Assembly: GCF_000471905.2 (NCBI RefSeq)
Contig: NW_006500104.1
Coordinates: 3,690,252 to 3,754,251 of the forward strand
Direction of reading: 5' to 3'
DNA length: 64,000 nucleotides
Source: Amborella trichopoda
Taxonomy: Eukaryota > Streptophyta > Magnoliopsida > Amborellales > Amborellaceae
The translations under genes were made by a program, and so were the position numbers. Each line of letters begins with the position of its first letter. The first letter of the stretch is position 1. Of the stretch, positions 11,116-22,929 are shown in pieces. The notes beneath the pieces are model-generated. The model was not told where the DNA came from. It searched no databases and was given only the letters and a program-made list of their open reading frames with translations.

Positions 11116-13241
11116 CGGAGGGAAAAATCGTCTCTCAAACAATAGCAGAGGGTCGACGCACATTGCACACATGCTCTCCTACGTGCGAATAGGAACCAAT
11201 AAAGAGATAGATTTTATGACAAGGGTGTGTTTAGGCGCTTACCTCGTCGTTCTGGGGTTCGGGACACACCCGGGCAGTTTTGCCCTCTTAGAACAATTAT
11301 GAAGCCCTCCGGGTGTCTACCAACATGGTTTGGACACAGACTCTCCTCAGGCTTTTCAACTCGTTGCTTCACTCCCTCGCAATGGAAATTGTAGTATGGA
11401 CTCGGTTGTACTCCTCTATAGTGGCTTGCTCAAACGAGGGCTGGCTGACGAAAAGAAGGGATGAGAGAGAAAGGTGATAAGGATTCCCCTCTCCACGCGA
11501 ATGCTCTGCACTCGGGTGATCAAACCAATTGAAGGATTATAACTCTCTTGACTTATTTGCTTAGGAAGACTCCTCTCGAGTGACTGAGGGAGAGAGAATA
11601 TGCATCTCTCACAACCCAACTCGACTGTATGGAGAGGTAGTTAGAGCGATGATTTGAGGGTTTGACTCTAAGAAGTATTGGGTCAAGTGTATGTCGGATA
11701 ACATGGTGCTATACAGTAACACAGTCTTGCTGGGTCAATGATAGAGATGCGAGGGGAGAGAGACACGGCCATGCATCCTCCGCTGATACTGGTTACTGCA
11801 CGGGGCAAGTAACCTGTGAAGAGAGAGAAGAAAGAAAGAAGAGGGAGAGAAGGAATGGAGCCGCACGGCTAGTGAGGCCTAGAGATAGTTTTCTCTCTGA
11901 AAAGTTTTCTTTCTCTTTGGTACTAAATCCACGGGTTAGGAGCAAAAGACAGGTAGAAACGAGCTTAATGTCGCTATTTTATTAATGAATGATCCAACTA
12001 TTTTACAATTGACCTGAGCTTGTTTATATAGAACAGGGGTGGATGCTCTAAACTAAGCTTAAAAACAATTAAAAGAAATTACAATAAAATCCGTAATTTA
12101 GGAATAACTACCAAAATGCCCCTTAAACCTTTTGTGCTAATGATGAAACCATCCCTCTCTCTCCATTGCCAGATTGTGGAAGCTTTTTTGGATGCTTGTG
12201 ACGGTGTTTGAGACGATCGATCATCGTAGTCTTGATGCTTGTTTGATTCTGAAGAGTTTGATGTCTTTTGATCGCCTTGAGGTGGACTTTTTCTTGAGCG
12301 GTGGAAGTCTAGCTAGATCGTGAACTTTTGTCCATCGCTGCAATGCAATCTATGGTGTTTCAAATCTTTCTTTCGATTGCAAATTAGAGAGGAGACTTCC
12401 ACAATTGTTTTGCGCCAATTTTTATCTGTTTTGGTCCTTGCTTGAAGTACTTTTTGATTTCGGGAGATCACCAGAAAAAGGGATTCCAGCCACCAGGCGA
12501 TTGTATTTTCTTCTTCCTTGGAATTTACAATTTATCTGACCTTAGATTGAATGTAACAGTTGTACCAGTTTGTAGTCCTTCGTGACATGGTCACATCGGA
12601 CCTGTCTTTTCGATGATCTAATGTATAGTTCTCGAGTTTATTGCTTCACGAAGTTCAAGATACCTTTTTGTTCAAAAACCTATGATTTCCATGGTTTCGA
12701 GCTCATATTCTCTCTAGAAAAACTTTGATTCTGGGTCATGTCATGACACGTGGCATATGTAAAAATGACCAGGTGGTTGAGGCCTATTTTGCCCAAATTT
12801 GAGCTTGATTCAACTTCAATCGAGCAACGTGTGGGTATTTGCAGGTCATCCTGAGAGGCGAAGATCACAGTCTCCATGATTGGGGATTGATTTTGGTGAA
12901 GCTGCCACAGCAATAGTGTACGACTTACCCTTTCGATGTAATTTGGGCCAATAATGTTCTTGGGAAGTCCGATTGAGCCCAAATTTGATCGCTATGGGTT
13001 TTTCGACATTATGGATGCAACGACTGTGGTCTAGTATTATTTCAAACCCCTAGCATAGGGCTTTAGTTGTAAGGTCTCTTTGTGACATGATGGCACTTTT
13101 TCCCAAATTGCCTAGTGTTAGGCTTATTCTGCAGTGTTCCCTTGGTCTGGCAGTGTCTCGGGCACCAACAGGACTAGGTTGTCACTAGCTCTCTTCTTAT
13201 TTGTGTACGGGATGTAGGTACATCCAAAATAACGTACCGCA
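11116..13241. mobile_element. solo LTR of a gypsy-type retrotransposon inside the hAT transposase gene
   Basis: The right part can be aligned to the LTRs at 53029-54865 and about 61900-62883. Shared pieces include aggggtggatgctctaaac (12037; compare 53587), ccaaaatgcccctt (12111; compare 53674), tgatcgccttgaggtggact (12270), and a tail with a tgttcccttggtctggcag-like motif near 13136 that ends in a TA(A/C)CA/CCGCA-type terminus (13241). No coding internal region is present, and hAT transposase coding flanks both sides, so this is a solo LTR left by LTR-LTR recombination. Its left edge (about 11116) is inferred from where transposase homology ends. No target duplication was found. Minus-oriented judging from its relatives. 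Confidence 0.65.
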
Positions 13242-13299
13242 ATATCGTAAAAATAAATAAAATTTTCATCAACAGGTATATTAATGGAAAATGAGAAAA

Positions 13300-15545
13300 A
13301 AATGATTAGCATGTTCTGGTATGCTAGTGTGCTGCCATTTAATTCTGTGAGCTTGAACTTTTATCCGTAGACGGTATCTTCTATAACTGAGGCAAGGCTA
13401 GGTGTTAGAGGCCCAACTGCAAAGGAGCTTGCAGGGACATGTTTAAAAGCTGTTGTTCATGATGTGGATAAGCATATTACATAGTTCAAGGTCGGTTGGC
13501 CAGGTACAAGAGTGACCATCATGACATACGGTTGGAAGGACATGTCCCACATGCATCTTGCCAAATTTTTAATAGGTTTCCCTAGGGGCATTGTTTACCA
13601 ATATAACATTGACATATCAAGAAAGAAACATACTAGATGACTGATATGCACACACATGGACTAGATTGTAGATGAGGTTGGACCTAAAAATGTAGTCTAA
13701 GTAGTGACTGATAATGCTACTCCCTATGCTGCCAATTATATTAATTTGATGCTTAAGAAAATAGTTAAGATGAAGAGGGTTAAAACTTGTATTTTGAATT
13801 GAAAGCAGATTACAAGATTGATATACAATCATACATACCTCCTTGTTTTGATGAGGGAGAATTGCATGTGAGAGATTGTCAGGGAGTCCACTATTAGGTT
13901 CACCACAGCGTTCCTTACTATACAATCAATATTGAGCAACAAGGTAGGATTGAGGTCAATGATACGCTCTAATGAGTGGTAGACTGATAGGGAAGCAACG
14001 AGTCAACATGGAAGGTAGGTTGAAATCATCCTTGTCGATCGGAGGTTCTAGGCTCGATGCAACTATGTTGTTTCTGTAACTGAACCTCTAGTGCAGGTGT
14101 TAAGGTCAGTTGACTCTGATGATAAACCCGCAATGGGGTTTCTGTACGATGCAATGAGATGCGTAAGGAAAGTTATATTTCATAATAACATATGGACTGT
14201 TAAGATATTGGAGATCGTTGATCGTAGGTGGAGAGACCAATTGCATCGAGATATCCATGTGGGAGGTAATTTATGATTCATCGTCCCAATTCATGATTCA
14301 TTCTCAACTCCGAGTAAATTTACCGTAATTAATAATATAACAAACTATTGTTCTTTCACTCTAATGCCACCTTAGATGACGCACATATCATGGAGGGTGT
14401 GAGAAACTACATCTACTGGATTTAGCCTAATCTTAAAACTCAGATGGAGTGTATGCAATAGGTAAACCTTAAACAGAACGTGTCTGTAATAAAATTTCAA
14501 TTCAGAATAATGAATTGCATTTTTATGTTGTACTAATTTATTGTACATGCATCTTGTTATTTGTAGCTTATCATGTACATATAAAAACATGGGGAATTTG
14601 CATATAACAATGTTAAAAAAGTAGTTGGAAAATTGCACCCAGGTTAGTTTTAAGTTAAAACTTATAATAGTTTAGTACAATATTATTTGTTGGTTTTTTA
14701 AATAATTTTATTTTATATTGTTAAGTATTTCTATGTTTTTCTGTGCCAGGACGATGCACGGAATTCGAGCAAAGCAATTGCAAAAGATTGCAGTTAAAGT
14801 TTTGAGTTATGCTTCCTCGAGATGTGAGATAAAATGGAGTACATTTCAGTGGATACAAGGTGGAATAGGTCAAAGACTCGGACGCTGCACAACTTGGTGT
14901 ACATTCATTACAATTTGAAATTGAGAGGGAGACATATTAGGGGGACCCCCACAGACTACATGCCGATCAACCTTGATTACATCTTTTAGAGGGACCCCAT
15001 CAATGAGTAGGTATCACAAAGTACCCCACTATTAGACCAGGATTTCCTTAGTGGGGCAGTTTCCCATGTAGATGATAATGCATATGTTGCAGCACCCAAT
15101 GAAGGAGACATGGTAGTGGACACTGATACCGACTATGATGATTATGTACAGGATGAGAATGAGGGGCAGGATGATGCGGAGACAACTGAGACAATGGAAA
15201 ACGACTGGCAGGGTCTAGTCGTCCAAGAATGTGAAGGGGCGCAACATGATGAGGTGCTTGATGATTAGGAAGATCCAATTAGATTGGCTTGGTAGGAAGT
15301 CCAGGCATCGAGGTGTAGCAGCTACTCGACAAGGGAGAGACGAAGCTGTAGCTGGCACCGTAACCTGGGCTACTCATTATGATGACAATATTGAAGCTGC
15401 TGAGGGCCATAACATAGAACATGATGAGGATAAAATAGAACAAGGTGAGTGTAATACAGAACAGGGTGAGGGAGACCACGAAAGCTGGACGAGTCTAAGA
15501 GACTTTGGCCAAAGGAGTACCACAAGAAATGTTTCTGACTGACAA
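13300..15545 (+). pseudogene. hAT transposase, catalytic and dimerisation part
   Basis: Reading resumes with MFWYASVLPFNS, then GVRGPTAKELAG, a TYGWKD block and VVTDNATPYAANYI (about 13305-13745). These are the DUF659 (PF04937) landmarks: FWY/FNxxNS, GPxxxEL, TDGW, VVTDNA. From 13890 come STITRFTTAFLTIQSI, then an RRF-like block, TEPLVQVLRSVDSDDKPAMG and a RRWRDQLHRDIHVGG block (to 14270), which belong to the central hAT transposase region. At 14750-14925 a WSTFQWI motif, a frameshift, and TLHNLVYIHYNLKLR mark the hATC dimerisation domain (PF05699). An acidic tail (15050-15545) follows. TDGW has become TYGW, several stops occur (after 13485, 13640, 13790), and a roughly 470-bp noncoding gap precedes the hATC part. 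Nonfunctional. Confidence 0.85.
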
Positions 15546-15909
15546 GGGGGCACAACTATGGCGTTATAGACTCCAACAAGCCTTACTTAGATTTTTTGCC
15601 CCATACACCCTAATAACGAAACACAACAGTACCAAGATCGCTCTCGCCACTCTCATTACTACTAGCCATTGTTAGTTGGACTTTGTAACTTCATCCATTG
15701 AATGAATGTCAAATTATAAATTGTCTTGCCTATCTCCATTGTATTCAAATATTAATTTATATAAAAAGTTGTTTCAAAATTTTTTTGTAAGATATATGTA
15801 TGTAATATGATAGTATACACTTAATCAAGTTTTTCTATTTTTTATTTTTTGTTATTTTTTTGGGGGGTTGTGACCAATTTAAAACAAAAACAAAAAAAAA
15901 TCCTACTTG

Positions 15910-16009
15910 ACCGTTTAGTATGGATAACCGTCTCGATTAGTCCGGTTCCGAATCAAACCGGTCCTAGCTCCATGTCCGGTAAACCGTTCTGGTTCGATTT
16001 TGTGAACAC
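15910..16009. repeat. right terminal region of hAT element
   Basis: Reverse complement starts ttcacaaaatcgaaccag and contains several ggttt/ccggtt motifs like those at the left end. It abuts the PMD coding remnant directly. Confidence 0.6.
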
Positions 16010-16807
16010 TGGCCACCAGGTACTCATTGTCGCTCAAATCAGTAGGACAAATGGGCATGACCACTTTGAGAGGTGGAAGCTTGTCACTTGAATTGTAGTT
16101 AGGATTGATGGGTTCCCTTTTAGCCCTTTTAAGATTGAAGAAATGGGGGATCCACATATGGAATGAGAGTTTGAAGCAAAGATTACTTCAAGTATTCCAA
16201 CAAAGATTTTTTTTAATGCTTGTGGCTTCCGGCCGTAAGCATAAATTTTATCCTCGAATATCACTGTATTCTCGAGGGTGAATTCGTCATAACAAGGACC
16301 CAATAGCGGCAAACCGACAACATAATGCAGGTCTAAAAGAGAAATCCCAACTTCTTCATGATCAAATAAATTGGTGTTGGTGAGTGAATACCAAGTTTCT
16401 AGATATGCCCAAATGACATTAGAACACCAGTCATAAGGCCAAGCGGAGCATTCATAGGCATTCAATAATCCAGCGTTGGAAAGTTCGTTCTTGAAGCAAG
16501 CACACATCTCCTGGGTCTAGTTATATTAACCATGAAGGTGGTGGTTTTCTCCTTCACATTGGATCCCTTGAGAGTCCCACTTGATGTGATCTTTAGGAAG
16601 TTTCAGTTCGTTTGCAATCTTCTGTCCCAGGATTGGGAAGACTCTACCGCCTACAAAATTCTTATGGGCGTAATTCAACAAAAGGTTACTTTGCCCGTAG
16701 GTGCCTTCAAATGACCACTTAGTAAACTTGGCTTGACCAAGGGGCACAACCGCATAATTCACAGAAAAAGGCTGCTTTAGAAATGGACAGACACAGTTGT
16801 CGACCAT
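16010..16807 (-). pseudogene. plant mobile domain (PMD) protein, N-terminal half
   Basis: The minus strand starts with an open stretch (16526-16807), has two in-frame stops within four codons (near 16508-16528), then is open to 16034. The second part reads as a plant mobile domain: SAWPYDWCSNVIWAYLETWY, then TNTNLFDHEEVGISLLDLHY, then VVGLPLLGPCYDEF. Family consensus is W...ALxExWxPxTNTFxxxxGEVxISLxDLxxIxGLPIxGxxYDE. After a frameshift near 16100, a second frame continues (KREPINPNYNS, then TDLSDNEYLVA), matching the start of the next conserved block. Homology stops at about 16010 at the hAT end and resumes at 7940. No full-length protein is possible. Confidence 0.8.
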
Positions 16808-16827
16808 AGATATATATGAAGATACTA

Positions 16828-17223
16828 GGGTGAGCCCACTAGCTCACAGGAAAAAATGAGCTCAATGGTCCAGATTGAATATGGGCCGATTTGACGACGA
16901 GTAGTGTTTAAATTTTAAATTTTTTTCTATAAATCCAATTCACTTGAAATTTGGAGGATGTGTATTTTACATGAAATAAATTGACAAAAATACCCTTGAA
17001 CAGTTTCGGGGTATTTTGGTCAATTTTGTTTTCACGAATTATTTTTTTATATTTTTATTAGGTGCGGCTTGATGAGAAAAACATGTCTAAAATTTCAAAT
17101 AATTTGGATTTGTAAAAATAAATTAAAATTCAAACACTACCATACATCCGTGTTCGTCAGATCGGCCTAGATTCAATCTGAACCGTTGGGCTTATACTAT
17201 TCCATGAGCTAGTGGGCTCACCC
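16828..17223. mobile_element. MITE, about 396 bp, long terminal inverted repeats
   Basis: Left terminus gggtgagcccactagctcac and the reverse complement of the right terminus gggtgagcccactagctcat agree over 19 bases. Pairing continues imperfectly through tcagattgaat and gggccgat-like motifs for about 95 bp on each side. The middle (16983-17026) holds a palindrome around aatacccttgaacagtttcg, able to fold back on gggtattttggtcaa. There is no coding capacity. It resembles in plan, and in this central motif, the MITE at 58935-59448. No exact target duplication was found, and the flanks are TA-rich. Confidence 0.8.
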
Positions 17224-17234
17224 AAGCTTTTTCC

Positions 17235-17256
17235 ATATATATATATATATATATAT
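17235..17256. repeat. (TA)11 microsatellite
   Basis: Uninterrupted AT dinucleotides immediately right of the MITE. Confidence 0.95.
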
Positions 17257-17379
17257 GTTGGTGACAAGCCAGAGAGATTCCAATGCATTCCACCTGCTTA
17301 TCCTCTCATTTTGTGAATTCCTCAGGACACATGGTGTATGGAAGAAGAAAAAAAAGACAAATTTGACATTAGTCAGTCT

Positions 17380-18060
17380 CAACTCATCAATAGATGTCCT
17401 AGGTTCAGACCGACGATGGATGCCTGATATGGCTCAAGTCGCATGTCCAACCTTGGATTCACTTCTCATATATTTAGCTCGGGTTTTGATCGACAACTCA
17501 TGGCTACGGTCGCAGATCCAACCTTAGACTTATTAATATACATCCTAGGTTCCAACCGACACGGATGCCCGATATGGCTCCAGTCGTAGGTCCAATTTTG
17601 GATTCACATATAAGATATTTGTCTTAGGTTCAGAGAAACGGTGGACGTCGAAGACATTGCTCAAGTCAAAGATCGGACCTTTGACTCATCAATATACATC
17701 CTAGGTTTTGACCTATGACGAATGCCTGATATGGCACAAGTCGTAGGTCTCTTGGATTCACATCTTATATATTCGTCTTAGGTTTTGACAAACGACTCAT
17801 GCATGTTGAGCCATACCCTTGACTTATCAATATACGTCCTAGGTTTTGACCGACAATGGATGCATGATATAGCTCAAGTCGCAGGTCCAACCTTGGATTC
17901 ACACATTATATATACGTCTTAGGTTTTGACTGCTTAGGCATGCCCTCAAGTAGAAAGTCCTAACTTTAGACCCGTTATATATTTGTCTCAGGTCCAAACC
18001 TATGACAGATGCCCACAATGTGTCAAAACTTGAACTCAGGCCTTACACCCTTCCCATATA
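17380..18060. repeat. higher-order minisatellite, period about 140-160 bp
   Basis: The motif atcaatatacatcctaggtt recurs at about 17387 (variant), 17529, 17688 and 17826, followed each time by gaccgacratggatgcctga, a tcaagtcgcaggtccaacct segment, and a related half starting ttcgtcttaggttttgac. Each repeat is therefore a dimer of two diverged 70-80-bp halves. About four dimers, decaying toward the right end. The 17255-17527 open stretch is produced by the repeat and is not a gene. Confidence 0.8.
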
Positions 18061-19640
18061 TATAGGACTAAGTCAAAGATCTAAACCTGACCAATAATTG
18101 ATAGTCCTTAATATGGATCTATCGTCGACTAGAGACTTAAATCCTCGCATTTGACCAATGTGCCACTTGGGTGGTTTTCGAATTGGCTAATGATGGATAA
18201 ACATATTACAAATTTGACTGCCAGCACAAATCCAAGAGATGAAGTTGGAAAAAGGGGGCCGGACAAAATTGAAGAAAGTTTTGGTTGACGAGGTGACAAA
18301 AACATAACGCATAACTTTCTTGTGCATCTGAAATCCAATCAGTCATGAAGAAATCTCTCTCAAAATCGTGAAAGACTCACAAAATTTTGACAGAATATCC
18401 CCATGCCCAAACCGAATTTTCAGATTTACGTGAAGGATTTTCTGACCTCAGTCTGATTGGAGCACCAGTGAAGTTTTGTAAATCCCACAACCCCAAACCA
18501 TAGACAAGGTTGAGTAAAATCCCGAAAACAGTGGCTATGGCAGAACAAAGCATGTTTTAAAAACTTCAAGTCATGTCCCTATTGTGAGCAAGAGCTCAGA
18601 AAGCAGGTTGCGGCCGAGGAATGCAGAAGGAAATGATAATAGAAAAGGGGAACGAAAGGGAAATCTGCCTTTATAAAGGCTTTAACGAGAATCTGAAACC
18701 CTATGAAGATAAAAGAAGATTGAAAATTTTGGATGTTGCTAAAAAAAAGAAAAAACGCCTCAAAATCAAGCTCATGGCGCTAAAATGATCATTGAGCATT
18801 TACGAGGCCTTATTCGAACTCAAAGAGTCGACAAAAAATAGAAAGGGGCTTCAAGAGATTTACAGAGGGGACGGTCAAGCTCACGGCTGCAAGCGCTAAA
18901 ATGATCATTGAGCATTTACGAGGCTTTATTCGAACTCAAAGAGTCGACAAAAAATAGAAAGGGGCTTCAAGAGATTTACAGAGGGAACGGCTAGAAAGAA
19001 TTGTGGTGGTCGGGAAACATAAGAGCTTGAGTTTGAGATTCTTGAGAGTAAGAGAAAAACCTGAAAGACGCCTAAAAAAAAAAAAAAGAAGAGCTGGTCA
19101 GGTGTTTGTAGAGTACATGGCAGAGGTTGCAGAGGGTTTCCTACTTTCTAGTGCAAAGATGAAGAAGGAAGAAGGGAGAAGGCGGAGACAAATGAGAGGA
19201 AAGTCGAGCAAGCCTCGAACCCTGTCTTATTAAGGCAAGGCTAATTAATCATGGCATGCAGGGGGTGGACAAAAATGCCCTTGCATGCAATCTAGAAGAC
19301 GATTGGGTCCTAAGTAGAGGACTAAATTTCCCTTGTGTGTGATTTAAGAAGAAAAGCTTGCCTTTTCTGGACTTGCAGATTTCATGAGAAGGTGTTGAAT
19401 TGCGTAGGCATCATCCTCTGAGATACTATCAAACATAGATGCTCAAACGAATGGTTTCTGAAACGTGACCATTAGCCATTACAAGCATTGATTGGATGAA
19501 ATAAAATATACAATGGCGCATAAGGCAAGTCATTCACATGAAGATAAAATTTCAGGACAGGCGGTGTGGCATCAGTCTCGGATGTTAATAATCTTTTCAA
19601 TCCTGGTCACCTCCCTATGAACTGAGGACAAAATCCACTT
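18061..19640. other. no recognised gene; possible LTR-like DNA
   Basis: Contains the palindrome gcctttataaaggc at about 18669-18682, which includes a TATAAA box, a direct repeat (18766-18990) and AG-rich DNA. Open stretches at 18129-18338 (minus) and 19003-19233 (plus, Lys/Arg-rich) match nothing. The TATA box followed by duplicated sequence is compatible with a decayed LTR, but no partner LTR was found. Confidence 0.35.
18766..18990. repeat. near-identical tandem duplication, 109 and 116 bp
   Basis: tcaagctcatggcgctaaaa (18766) and tcaagctcacggctgcaagc (18875) start two copies that are almost identical over aatgatcattgagcatttac and the following approximately 80 bases through gcttcaagagatttacagag. 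The second copy has a 7-base insertion near its start. The high identity makes this a recent event. Confidence 0.9.
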
Positions 19641-21799
19641 TGCACAGTCGGCCTACCCTTCATCATATCCAAGGCGACATCATAGGCTTCCTCCTCAAAG
19701 ATGTCGAAAGGACAAGAAGTTCGTCCAATAGCAGTTGGCTGATGAACCTGAGATCTTGAGAGTTAAGGGTTCGAAGGTTGGCCATGACTAATTTCTATGA
19801 CCATGGCAACCGAAGGATTCGAAGTTGACCCCCTGATAGAATTTCTGTTCTCCATAATGATAAGGTCGTCGATCAACTCATATATCTTGGCTAACAACTA
19901 AGGATAACAAAGGATATCAAACCATCTCATGTCGAGACAAACTCTAGGACATATCCTTGAGCTATAATATGCATCTCCGCACAATATTGAAAGAGTTTAG
20001 ATATAGTATGATACACTTTTGAATCTGTCGCTAGTCAAATATGTGCACCTTGGCTAATGCCTGATCGTTAAATACTATCAAGCCCTCTCAATTTGAGACA
20101 AACTCTGGGACATATATAATCACAGATACCACAATATGCTCTCCACATAATATTGGGAGAATTTTGATACGGTATGATACGTCTTCGAATCCGTCGTTTT
20201 TCAAAAAGTGTGTGTTTGACAGATGGAACATAAGGAAACCTTAGGTGTGTCCTTGCAAATATATTCAATGAGGCTTCATGTGCCTCTAGTCCAAGAATCA
20301 TATGGATTGGACATCATTTGGCACACCGGCCATAATTTGTTGGCGGCCAAGATATGACTTGATCTACAACTCCAAATATAATATTCTTCCGAAACTCTCC
20401 CAAATTTTTAGGTCATTTGGAGATGGCTTAGTACATCATTCAAATTCATCAACAACTAGATCATTATGCATCGTTTTCCAAATAGATAATCTGGATGACC
20501 TCTGGTCACTAAATTTGAGATTGATCTCAATCTATAAAGAGTTTTCTCATGGGACCTAGACGATTGGATTCCTGAATCAATGCCCTATCAGCCATGGAAA
20601 TGGGGCATCCTATCATTTTCTTGAGAAAGCGGCAAGCTCTACAACAGTAACCATAAAACTATGCAAACGTTTGTCCATAGATGGATGATTTCTCCTAATA
20701 TATGTTGAGTCTTGAGCCCAAAGTTTGTGGAGATGTGCGTCAGAATCCCCTATACAAAGTGATCATACTCCTAGGGTTTATAATTCCTTATAGTGGAAGC
20801 AGTTGCACCCATAGTTCTCAGATTTGCTATCACAATCTGCAGCGGACATGGAATCTCTTCGACGAGCCACATCTCTCTCGTCAGTGATTCATTTGAGGTG
20901 TATTTTAAACCATTGTGTTAATCTTTGAATCCTTTGTAATCAAAATTTCATAATGAAAGGATTCGTCATGAAAAAGCAGTAGTGGAAATACTCAGACATG
21001 TCGTTGTCATTCTGTGGATAGGGTTACGGCAGATAAGAAATAACCACTTTCCTTGATTTTCTCATGGACTATCACGATGAATCTTGACAGTTGCACACTC
21101 AAATTCAAACATTCGGATAATATTAATATCAAACAAGAAAAGAGTTATTATGAAAGCCATTTGTAAGTGCTTTCAAATTCAAACAAGGATATGAGCTTGT
21201 CGCTTCAAACCGAATCGTGGGAGATAATCTATATGGTCAATGATTTGGATGTACTTCATGGATTCTCATCCCTATCATTTCAAAAGGTATATTTAAACCC
21301 TCTTCTAACTCAGGGAAGGAGAGGACGAAATTGATACGCAGCCATTTTCCCATTTTGTATGTGGTAGAGAGAGAGAGAGAGAAAGAAAGAAGAGAGTGGC
21401 TATTCATTGCATCGTCAGTTAAGAGATTGGCCCTGATATTACCATCTTGTGATCTATGGTGTGGAAATCATTGAGAGAGATAGAGAGAGAGAATCTATTG
21501 ATTTTTTACATAAATGAAGCCTTAGCTCGAGTACGAGCAGATTCATGGATAGTACCTCTGCATATAGTCAGGTATACGGGCCCATATGTCCCTTGGTGTT
21601 GATGTTGTCCACTTGTCTATATATTTTTCCTCTTAAAACTGTGAATGTATAAGCTTCAAGGCTGAAATCAAAGGTGTTAGACCTCACATAGTGGGTTGAT
21701 GTAAACTGTAACAGGAATTGAAAGTTTCATATAAAAACCCTTTTCGTTTCCATTATATGAAACTTAATGGAGAATGTGTCCCCAGTTGCGTAGTCCTCT
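19641..21799. other. no recognised gene; local direct repeat
   Basis: Noncoding as far as I can read. A segment of about 120 bp at 19925-20045 (gagacaaactctaggacata, then tatagtatgatacacttttg) recurs at 20087-20210 (gagacaaactctgggacata, then acggtatgatacgtcttcga), period about 160 bp. GA-rich microsatellites occur at 21366-21395 and 21475-21492. Confidence 0.5.
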
Positions 21800-22690
21800 G
21801 ATTTATTTATTTGTTATGGGGTCATAATATCTTAAGCATATTACCTACCAAATTTCAGCACGACCAGTAGCCTGAAATTTGACATTCAATTCAATAGAGG
21901 TATTGACTCTCTTAGTATCATCCTATGGTAGTGGTTGTGAATTAAGCTGCAAAAGGAGATAGCCGTGAGGGGAATAATTGAATTCAAATCTAAGGAATGG
22001 CGCATGAACACCAAGTTCTTCATTCCAAATGCCTTATTGAGTTTCAGTTTAATCTTATGAAGAATACCCATATCATAACTAAAGATTGTCATGTCATCAC
22101 ATATAGTAACAAAACATCTTATTATTTTGACGTTCTAGACACAGATTATAATGGCTCCATCAGAATTCGACATTGATGACTTCACTTCGATATTTCTCAA
22201 ACCAAGTACAGAGTACTTGTTTGAGTCCACAGGAGGTTCATCAATGTTTAAACACCCTATTTTGAGAATCGTTAACTTCAAGAGGTAACTTCGTATATGC
22301 TTCCTCATTAAGAACGTCATTGAGAAAAACATTTTTAACATCTAGTTGATAGAGGGGTTATTGTTGGATGGAGGCCATTGAAATTAATGTCTCACTAGTA
22401 ATCATAAGGACTATCGGGGCAAATGTTTCTGCCAAGTCAATTCCATATTGTTGGTAATAACATTTTGCCACAAGATGAATCTTGTATCATTCAATGTTGC
22501 CATCTTCTTTTGTTTTGATTTTATAGAGCCATTGGCATCCGACCTTTGTGTTTCCTTTTGGCAGTGGTACAAGATCCCAACATGCAAGCAATTAACCTCA
22601 TCTAACTCATTTTTCTTTGTTAATTTCCAATCATGTGGAAGTTCAACTTCTTGTAAATTAGGGATTTAGGATAAGAATAAGCAAAAGCAA
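21800..22690 (-). pseudogene. copia reverse transcriptase (RVT_2) remnant
   Basis: Reading right to left: SNRCQWLYKIKTKEDGNIE, a WLVAK-like block, QQYGIDLAETFAPIV (about 22400-22470), LDVKNVFLNDVLNEEAYTKL (about 22300), a GLKQVLCTWFEKY-like block (22200), a SHYNLCL segment, a VDDMTIF-like motif (22080-22095), IKLKLNKAFGMKNL and finally TSIELNVKFQATG (21880). This covers the fingers and palm including the YVDD region, but frames change repeatedly and nothing remains of RNase H. Confidence 0.8.
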
Positions 22691-22929
22691 TAAAAGCTTT
22701 GTGCTGTGGTAAGAAGCTTTCTTAATTAGTAGGATAGGCAGGTGGGACAGAGACACCGGTGTTGTCTCTAAGAGCAAAAGTGGCACAAAGTTTACAGGTG
22801 CAGCTTTTGATTAGGATTATCAGCATTAGTTGATTGAGCATCTTCTGATTTTCAAGTTCAAAGCATAATTATAATGTTTAAAAGAGAATGGAACAATAAC
22901 AAAAAATGAAACCAGAAAAGAAAGGTAAG

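Larger units (their letters stand above)
7951..16009 (+). mobile_element. hAT-superfamily DNA transposon, decayed, about 8 kb
   Basis: The left end reads ttcacaaaaccagccggtta and the right end, reverse-complemented, reads ttcacaaaatcgaaccagaa. Both ends continue into clusters of ACCGGTT-like subterminal motifs (left 7964-8140, right 15925-16000), as expected of hAT ends. Between them a plus-strand transposase with BED finger, DUF659 and hATC parts spans 10490-15545. The element separates two colinear halves of a PMD gene on the opposite strand, which fixes the borders to within a few bases. No exact 8-bp target duplication remains. Inside the element are a MITE-like inverted-repeat unit (9395-9774), local tandem duplications, and a solo LTR (about 11116-13241). 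The transposase carries many stops and frameshifts, so the element is dead. Confidence 0.75.

Noticed and set aside
15279-15555. Minus-strand open stretches 15279-15479 and 15370-15555
   Set aside because: Shadows of the acidic C-terminal tail of the hAT transposase on the plus strand.
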